In this document: positions 56,901-64,000 of the stretch, in pieces | Numbering within the stretch: the stretch's first letter is position 1 | Layout of the letters: each line of letters starts with the position of its first letter | DNA from: Desmodesmus armatus | Taxonomy: Eukaryota > Chlorophyta > Chlorophyceae > Sphaeropleales > Scenedesmaceae | DNA: 64,000 bases | Assembly (NCBI GenBank): GCA_007449985.2 | Contig: VIIQ02000071.1 | Coordinates: 186,001 to 250,000 of the forward strand | Direction of reading: 5' to 3' | The notes under the pieces: model-generated | Database searches by the model: none | What the model was told of the DNA's origin: nothing | What the model saw: the letters and a program-made list of their open reading frames with translations, nothing else | Translations under genes and position numbers: made by a program

Positions 56901-59600
56901 ACACCCTACTCGCAGCACCCAACGCCTCAGCCGCCACCAACTCGTCCCTCAATAGCTCGCAGCAGCTCATACAGACGGAGCTGCTGTCGCTGTCGGTCAA
57001 GCCTGACTACCTGATGCCCCTCAAGGTGGTGGCCGGCATTTCGAGCTCATTCCTGGCCAATGTAGCCAGGGCTGAGCAGGAGCGGGAGCAGGCGCTGACA
57101 GGCACAGAGGTCCTCAAGTAAGCCTGAGGATAACTGCAGGGTCCGATTTGTCAAGGGAGCTGTGCAGCAGCCAGGCAAAGGACCCGGCGTTCCACCGCTG
57201 CGGTGGCAAACCATGTGTTATCATATGCCATGCATGACAGGGGTCAACATAAGCGCTGTGTTGGCCTGCCGTATATGCACATGTGCTTGCAGCCACTGTG
57301 GTTGATGAAGTCAATGCAACAGCAGTTCAAGCCGCTGGTCTTGAAGGCCCAGCTGAAGCCTGACCATGCCTCATGAACATATGGGCTCTTTTGCAGACTC
57401 AGCATATGGTAGGCCAAGGGCACTCCCAATGGTTGCACCCGTATGCCAGCCAGTGGCTGCACTCCCTGCATGCAGGTACTGGAGCCCCATCAGCTTCATT
57501 GACCAGAACCTTCCATTTGGTGATGGCGGGGGTGTCGACAACCTTGCTGTGACACCGCTGCTGAGAAGGCGCATGACTAAGATTGTGGTGCTTGTGGCAG
57601 CTCTGAAGGGCACCATGGATGTTGCCAATGCAAGCGACTGGGCCGGTACGTACCTTATACGCAGGCTGGCTGGGCAAGGCCCTGGCCTTACATGGTCAAA
57701 CACTGTGACTGCCAGTGGCAGTCAAAGCATAGGCATGTGAACTGCAGGTCCGTGCTGGGGCAGCATGACTAACGTCCGTCAGTCACTGACCGACTACCAC
57801 CATGCATCAACCATGCACTGCATGGAATGCCAACTGCACGAAGCCGGCGCTGCATGCAGGCCACCAGTGGGATATTTCAGGGCTGTTTGGAGCTGCACCT
57901 GCAAGTCACCCAGCCTACGGCAAGAACAACACTGTGACAGGTGTACCTGTGGAGCTGATGAACAAGAACACACAGGTGACTTACTGTTGCCACCTTCGAA
58001 AAGCAACGTGCTGTGACACTGCAAAGTATGGCATGGTGGCTTTAAACCCTAGGCTAGGGTCTGTAGGGTCTATAGATCTATATATTCAAGCCCAGGGCAC
58101 GCCAAGGCAGTGTGTGAGGTCGGTTGGCACTGTGCCGGTGCCTAATACACATTTTTGGTGTGTCTGTTGGTCACACCAGCGAAGTCCTACTTGCAAACGG
58201 CTGCGGCAGACCCTAGCTCAGTTGAACGGGCCGTGGCACTCACTACAAACCATCACCGAGCATTGTTGATCAGCGGTCACAGCGCTGGCTAGCCCTGCAG
58301 TCACAAAGGTTGTCTTCAAGACAAGCTGTGCTACAGAATCCTTGCATGCTGATCGTCAGGTGACATGTTATGCCAACACCCGGGGACCGTTGATACTGCG
58401 CTGCAGGTGTTCCCCCAGTCAGGCTACCAGGAGTTGTTTGATGGGCTCAACCGCACCACAGCTGCAGGAGAGCCCACTCACCACCTGGCCAACTACACTG
58501 TGCTCACCAACAGCCACCAAGCAGTCTGGGGCGGCTGGCAGGTAGGTGCCACTGGCACAGTACAAACGGCTTGTACTGTGTGGCAAGATTCAGATGTGAA
58601 TTCATAGCCCAGGTTGGCACGTCCCTGCAAACACTAGAGTGACTGGCAGTTGCCCAAAACCGTTGTTTGCGACTTGCTGAATCAGTCACAGCCGCTGGTT
58701 GTAAGAATGTGGGCCCGACGTCAGCGGCTTGGGACAGCCTTCTAGCAATTCAATCATGACGCACCGACTTCCTGCTGTTTCACACTGCATGCTGCATCGC
58801 CCGGTTGATTGTCCACCATTGCTTCAACTTGAATGAATCACCGCTCCCAAATTCACCGACGGTGCCATATGCATGGTGCTGGCGGCAGGTTGAGGTGCTG
58901 TGGGTTGTCAACCAGCTCCAGACTAACTGGGAGGCAGCTCTGCCGACAGATACAGCGCAGCTGCTGGCAGAAGGGCGCCAAGGCAAAAACAGGACTGTTG
59001 GCAGAGTGCGGGACTCTGCTCAGGGGGCCAGACAAGAGCGCAGAGGCAAAAGTGAGCCGTCAAAGCACCAACAGGTTCATTCAGTAATTTTCAGTAATTG
59101 GATGTTACACAGAACATCGCCCGTTTGGGGAGCCAACAAAAGGCTCATTGGGCAAAAGCAACTCTGAACCGAAACAAAGTGACTAATCACACCAACCGTC
59201 CTCATTCAGCAGTCAATGATAACTGCCCCGGCAAGCACAGCCTGCATTGTTGGAGCTAGCTCATCACAAAGCCAGACTGGGTGACTCATTTCCAGCCATC
59301 AAATTTATTCCATGACTGCAACATTTCAACTGGCATTTTGCAGGGCATGCTGGCTTTTGCTACAACGGCGCAAGTGTGTCGTGTCACACGGTGTTGCTTG
59401 CCTGATCTGCCGCAGGCGCCAAAGATGTGGACAACCTGGGCCTGACCAACTTCCCGTACATCAGCACTGCCAACCCCAACTACTCACCGGAGCTGACCAA
59501 GCTCCTGAGCCAGCAGGCCAACTGGCAGGTGGTGCAGCTGGCACCACAGCTGCAGCAGCTGCTGCAAGGCACTGGAGTAACAGTTACACCGACAGCATAA
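53938..59600 (+). CDS. Secreted cPLA2/patatin-type lysophospholipase
   Basis: Thirteen exons: 53938-54213, 54523-54606, 54835-54970, 55174-55244, 55460-55686, 55904-55979, 56340-56414, 56816-57117, 57476-57645, 57860-57975, 58407-58541, 58889-59051, 59416-59600. They total 2016 nt and 671 residues with all phases closed. It starts with a signal peptide (MAHTRVLIAFVLLVAGRCCF, then A). FGIAVSGGGLRAATLGLGWL is the oxyanion-hole motif. YMASNSGGSWLN carries the likely catalytic Ser. FGDGGGVDNLAVTPLLRRR (about 430-450) carries the partner Asp of the Ser-Asp dyad. Other blocks are RAYRPFPIILGAIMLLD, FDSNPSIGGGFVDP and FPYISTANPNYSPELT. It probably hydrolyses acyl chains of phospholipids outside the cell or in a vesicle. 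Within the 58889-59051 exon a different frame (AKTGLLAECGTLLRGP) looks as plausible as the one I chose by phase, so that segment is uncertain. Confidence 0.83.
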
Positions 59601-59907
59601 CATGGGGTTGGGATGCGACCCCCACCTGAGCGTTTCCAGACTTGACAAAAAGCATTCAAGATGCCATCACATGGGATGTTGTGTGCCGCAGATATGTTGA
59701 CTTGCATAAATTCTTCCAAGCATTCTATCCGCAGCGGCAAGCACAAGCATTCTGTTTACAGCGGCCTGCTGTTGATGATAGCAGTGTTATGGGCTAGTCT
59801 CCTGTGTTGGTTGCGCCACCATCCCCACTGGACGGGCTTAGGCTGCGACCACTTTCAAGGGTCTGCTCAACAGTTCAGCTTGAGCAGTACTCTTGTCCAA
59901 GGTACAA

Positions 59908-59912
59908 TGTAA
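59908..59912 (+). terminator. UGUAA polyadenylation signal of the phospholipase gene
   Basis: TGTAA 308 bases past the stop at 59600. Confidence 0.5.
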
Positions 59913-60217
59913 CGAATGTGGTGCGGCACTGGCTGAGTGTCAGTCATTGCTTCGAGAAAGAACCCTTGAGAGCATGCGTTTGCTGCATTTGCTGGTGTGA
60001 GCGCCATCACAAGCATTTTGTTGGCCCAAGTCGCTCCTTTGAACGTAGCCGACAGTCCTAGACCACGAAGACTAGCCATCGGCTCACTGCTTCTGCCCTA
60101 CGACCTGCCAACCTGCACCCGGCCGCCACACGCTCAGAGGCTCACAACAAGACGCAGGCTAACTTGGTAGCAAAGCCATGAGTTGACATTGTGCACTGAA
60201 CAGCAGGCACTGTGAGA

Positions 60218-60250
60218 ACACGGCAGCTTCAGCCTCTGCGATCTTATTAC
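60218..60250 (+). repeat. Interspersed 33-bp element, copy 2
   Basis: Same sequence as 30174-30206 with one T/C difference. It overlaps a minus-strand TGTAA (60247-60251). Confidence 0.75.
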
Positions 60251-62861
60251 AGCGCAAAAAAAACCATATGGGCCACATCAGCCTGGGGCAGAATACAGCA
60301 GGCAGCTCCCAGTACCCCTGCCCTAACTTCCTTTTGGCTCACGCAAGTTTCAGCACTGACATGAGGCGCAATCCTTCCGCCACCACATTGGCAGCAAGCA
60401 TCCCTCTCCACAGGTCAAACACCAGCGCTGCGCAACGGCACAGACACACGGCCCCAAACTTGCAGAGGAATGATCGCACAGAGAATGCTCTCGCACAAGT
60501 TCAACATCACCTAACCCGTGTTCTGTGTGCACACCCTGACAAGCTGGGCACCCTGCAAATGGACAGCTCAAGCTGCCGCACCTGTTGCCCAAGGGATGAG
60601 GGGCTGCAGTGCCGGCAACATCAGCTTGCCGCATCCACATCACCTTGACAGCAGCATCAAAGAACAAGAACGGGAAGCGCCGTAGCACACATCAACCACC
60701 GCTTTCAACGTCACTGACACATGACACACATCAGCTTTGCTTGAAGGCAAACACACACTGGTGTCGCACACAAAATGCCTGAGAGTACACAACAGTAGCA
60801 AAAGAAGCAAGGCTGGACAGGAGGTGAGCACATGCAGAGTGAGAAGAGACATACAAACACAAGCAAGACAACACGTTCACGCACTCGGAGTGGTGTTTGC
60901 ATTCCACTGTCGGGATCTGATTATCACCTGCACTCGCACAACCTGCCCCTTCTGATAAATCATCGAATGCGCACGCTGTGACCCCTGCACAACACAACCA
61001 ACACTGCTGCAACTGCTGCTACTGTCCTTGCAGAGCAGAGCACACCACCCAGTCATAGCTAGGGGCCACACACCATCCCCAATCATGTGGCAAGCGCCCC
61101 ACCCATCAGGCTAACAGCATGCTTGCTGATCAGCATCATGATGCCATGCTCTTGGGGCACCCCTCCTGATACACATCAGCGATCCGGATCCATTGATCAC
61201 ACCAGTCACACGCCTGAGGGGGGCAATTGTCCCGCCATCCAGATGCTCAAAAAGCGTTCAGCGAATCTAGACGCTCATCGAGCGTTCAGCCAACTGCCTA
61301 CAACCACTACAACACCCCCGCCCACCCCAAGCAGCTCACGGCTTGAAAGCTGAGCAAAGCTCGTGCATGCGGCTGATGTGTTCATAGCAGCACTGCCTCT
61401 CCAGCCCTACCTTTAGACCAGATCTAGTGCACGCAAAGAAGCAATCTGTCCACTCCCATCACATCAACTCGACATGTACGGAAGGCAGTCCTGAGGCTAA
61501 GGCCCCAAGATGCCCCGTGAAATTCCCTCAAAGTGACACACAGCAACACTCCCACCACACTCACCCCTGCATATGGGAACAGCCATCACAGATAGCCTGC
61601 CCTTCCACTGCACGTGCAGCTACCCACCAGCACAATGTGCTTTCACTGCCCCTGCAACCCTACTGTACTGTACACTGTGCAAGCTGCACACACTCACGCA
61701 ACTACACGCCCACACCCACCAGTCACCACCAATCACCTTGCAAGACACCCAATATACACACACATGTCAGTCTCTCATACAACACGCTTTCCTTCATACA
61801 CCTCCGGAGCAACTGCCACAAGCCCAACTGCCCGCACAACTTCAAACACAACACCACGTCAATCTTGCACACCCACGGAACAGATGCCTGCAGTGTGACA
61901 AAGTGCCACACTGGTGGCAATGTGACGCATGGAATGAGGCCTCCCATATTGGCCAACCTGCATACTGCATCACAACCCACCATGCATCCACACACTGCAT
62001 CACAAGGCAGCAGCTGTCTGAGGCTTGTTGGACGTTGCTGGGCAGCAGACAGAACACAAGCCAGCACACACAGCCTGCACCCTGCCTCCAAACAAAATCA
62101 GCTGAATTCTGCTTGCATACGCAGGGCACAGCATTCCACGCCCCCAGTGCACACCCATATCCCACACTCTATGACACACTCTATGACACAACTTTGACTC
62201 CCCTGGAGGAGTGACATAGTCTGTTGTACACCATGTGCGAAGACACACGCTAGTGCACACACAAAGAACGTGCATGAATACCTAGTCCACGTCTATCATG
62301 TGCACCAAAGTCTCAGACGCCACACACCGCAGGCCAGACCTTCTGACACACAACCCTTCCTCCCCTACAGACACACCCTTCACCCAACTCACACACACTA
62401 TCACACACAAGGGCACTACGAGCTCCCACAATGCTGACCAACACAGCTGTCACACACGGCCACAAAAACATGTTGCCACAGTTGCCACCAGCATCCCGAC
62501 CACCCAACGCCCCCCCCCCTCTCTCTGTGTGTGACTGGATACCACCCAAGAGGCAACCCCTAGTCAAACCCAACAAAATAACCCTAACCCTGTGGATGGT
62601 GCTGATGGCCCCAATGCCCCAGACGAGTAACCCATCACTCTGCTGCTGTGGGTACCTGCTGGCCTGTGAGGTCTCCACAACGGGCTGCATCCCTCTGCTG
62701 CTGTTGCAGCTGCTTGCCCCACTGGGAAAGCTTGGCGCAGCTAGCATGAGCTGAGCATGCCCCTATTGCTGCCTGCTGCGCCCGCTGTCTCCAACGTGGT
62801 AGCAACGGACCCTGAGTTGCAGCTAGCGGGTGCTACAACCCTGAGTCGCTGCTGGTAGGTG

Positions 62862-63727
62862 CTACAACGGCCCACTAGGAGCCGCCACCACTCCATTCTG
62901 CCGCCGCTGCTGCTGCTTTGGCTGCTGCTTGCCATCCTCTGGCAGCGTAAGTGCATCCAGAGTGAGCTCAGGATACTGCTGCTCAACATCTGCCAGCACG
63001 TGGTTCACCAGGCCAGTGCTGAATGCTGACAGGGCGTGCCAGCTGGCATGCACCAGGGGCACGTGAGGCACTGAGGCGTCCTCCAGTGCAAAGACAGCCA
63101 TGCCGGCCATGCAGGCAGCACTGTGCAGCTTCTGAGCCCCGCGTAGGTCTGCAGTGCACACACAGGGAGGAGCGGCAGCGAGTGAAGATGGGACAGGTGG
63201 GTTGGCCTGGTGCACGCAGGAAGGCAAAGAGGCTGCACTATTTTGACATGCTGCTGCATCCTTCTACAGCACATGCACGGCAGCTGCTGCCCCTGGGACA
63301 TAAAAAAGTGGGGTGCAAAGGTCACTTCTTGTTGTCAGTCCATTCACCAAGCTCGTTCAAAATACTTTGACTGTATCAACCGCAACATAAAGTGTTTGGG
63401 AGCCGCCCTACAGCTGCCTGTCCAGCTGCAAACCCGGCCAGCCACAAGGATCTACAAGCCCATGATACCCCAACACCTCTTGTTTACAACGCCCTGCACA
63501 GGTGCGTTCACCCACCTGGGTTCTGCAGCGCCCTCTGCAAGAACTTGCCCTCCAGTGCCAGAGCATTGCCAGTGGTCACCAGGAAGGGCTTGAAGGGTGT
63601 AGAGGCCAGCGACAGAGCAGTAGCCACGGGAGGCAGGCCAGGAAACAGGGCGCGCGTGAGCATGGCGCTGCTGAGGGCAATCATCCAGTAGTCCAGGCGG
63701 CGCCCCAACTCACGGCACTTGCCAGCA
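62862..63727 (-). CDS. C-terminal exons of a probable multi-pass membrane protein
   Basis: Two exons seen: 63727-63516 and 63148-62862, joined in phase 1; upstream exons lie beyond the right edge. Read together they give about 165 residues. Hydrophobic segments are DYWMIALSSAMLTRALFPGL, VATALSLASTPFKPFLV, LHSAACMAGMAVFALED and HVPLVHASWHALSAFSTGLV. Features such as an LDYW start, a His-containing SWHALSAFSTGLVNHVL helix and an LED loop recall the ceramidase/PAQR-like (CREST) membrane hydrolases, but the match is from memory of general features only. The tail (LPEDGKQQPKQQQRRQN) is polar. The stop TAG is at 62862-62864. Confidence 0.5.
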
Positions 63728-64000
63728 CTGTTGACAGCATGACACACATATGCACCGCTTGAGTGGGGGAGAGGGATTGCGGATGGCAATCAAACAATGC
63801 TTGCACAGCTGCGGCACATGCCAGCATGGACCCGGAAAGATGAGGGCAGGGTTGCGCAGTGAAAAACAAACCCATAGTCACAATGCAGTCAGAGCAGCTT
63901 GATCCCCAATGGGGGCCCTGCTGCGCTGTGCTGGGGTGGCACTGTTCGTGTTGCTGTGAAATGCGTGTGTAGGCAGCTGCCTTGCACTGCCTGAGCTACT
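63728..64000. other. Intron or upstream part of the last gene
   Basis: No further exon of the membrane-protein gene could be placed with confidence here. The phase of the 63727 exon (two bases needed from upstream) shows that coding sequence continues to the right. Confidence 0.4.

Larger units (their letters stand above)
59601..62861. other. Long C/A-rich region between convergent genes
   Basis: 3.3 kb. The first 300 bases are the phospholipase 3' UTR. From about 60100 to 62760 the plus strand is strikingly rich in C and A. The minus strand is therefore G/T-rich, as expected for a long 3' UTR of the gene ending at 62862, possibly reaching TGTAA (minus) at 60247-60251. Long open frames here (for example 61427-62197, plus) are His/Thr/Ser/Pro low complexity without a domain. 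The 33-bp interspersed element is at 60218-60250. Confidence 0.45.

Noticed and set aside
61427..62197. 256-codon His/Thr/Ser-rich frame
   Set aside because: Low-complexity translation of a C/A-rich region with no domain; the other frames are equally open.

Overview
The window is nuclear DNA of a eukaryote, most likely a chlorophyte green alga of the Chlorophyceae (Chlamydomonadales or Sphaeropleales type). The evidence is short exons joined by introns with GTGAG/GTGCG donors and CTGCAG acceptors, UGUAA polyadenylation signals downstream of many stops, heavy CAG/GCA triplet use, a plant-type RRP6-like 3 exonuclease, and a secreted protein with Ser-Pro linkers of the algal cell-wall kind. No rRNA, tRNA, bacterial operon or CRISPR was found. 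Exons were built by hand from frame, splice consensus and phase, and the phases close in every complete model.

Layout. 1-4775 (-): RRP6L3/EXD2-like 3'-5' exonuclease, running off the left edge. 7036-10910 (+): a secreted protein of four repeated Ala/Gln/Cys modules with Pro-rich linkers, unknown to me and the best candidate for something undescribed. 12230-14252 (-): GYF_2 (DUF4339) protein, divergent from a small Lys-tailed protein at 14681-16074 (+). 16556-18066 (+): putative plastid PDZ-like protein. 20662-25195 (-): secreted leishmanolysin-type (M8) metalloprotease, divergent from NAXD, the ATP-dependent NAD(P)H-hydrate dehydratase (25854-29650, +). 30574-34382 (+): PUS3/DEG1 pseudouridine synthase. 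35685-41715 (+): F-box/leucine-rich-repeat protein. 41.8-45.8 kb: no recognisable gene. 45798-46765 (-): small secreted beta-trefoil protein. 47429-52620 (-): BAG6/Scythe-like ubiquitin-like protein, divergent from a secreted cPLA2/patatin-type lysophospholipase (53938-59600, +). 62862-63727 (-): C-terminal exons of a probable multi-pass membrane protein.

The genes do not form a pathway. They fall into housekeeping RNA or metabolite repair (RRP6L3, PUS3, NAXD), protein quality control (BAG6-like, F-box) and a secreted set (modular protein, M8 protease, beta-trefoil protein, phospholipase).

Two patterns cut across genes. First, several introns hold tandem copies of the exon/intron junction, most strikingly ten 56-bp copies in NAXD, so one true 5' splice site is followed by many identical decoys. 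Second, five otherwise well-conserved genes each contain one or more single-base frame breaks that are repaired by adding one base, mostly in short homopolymers. The consistent direction, and intron phases that close only after repair, point to deletions in the assembly rather than five pseudogenes. Long poly-C/poly-G runs, including a C21G18 junction, also deserve suspicion.
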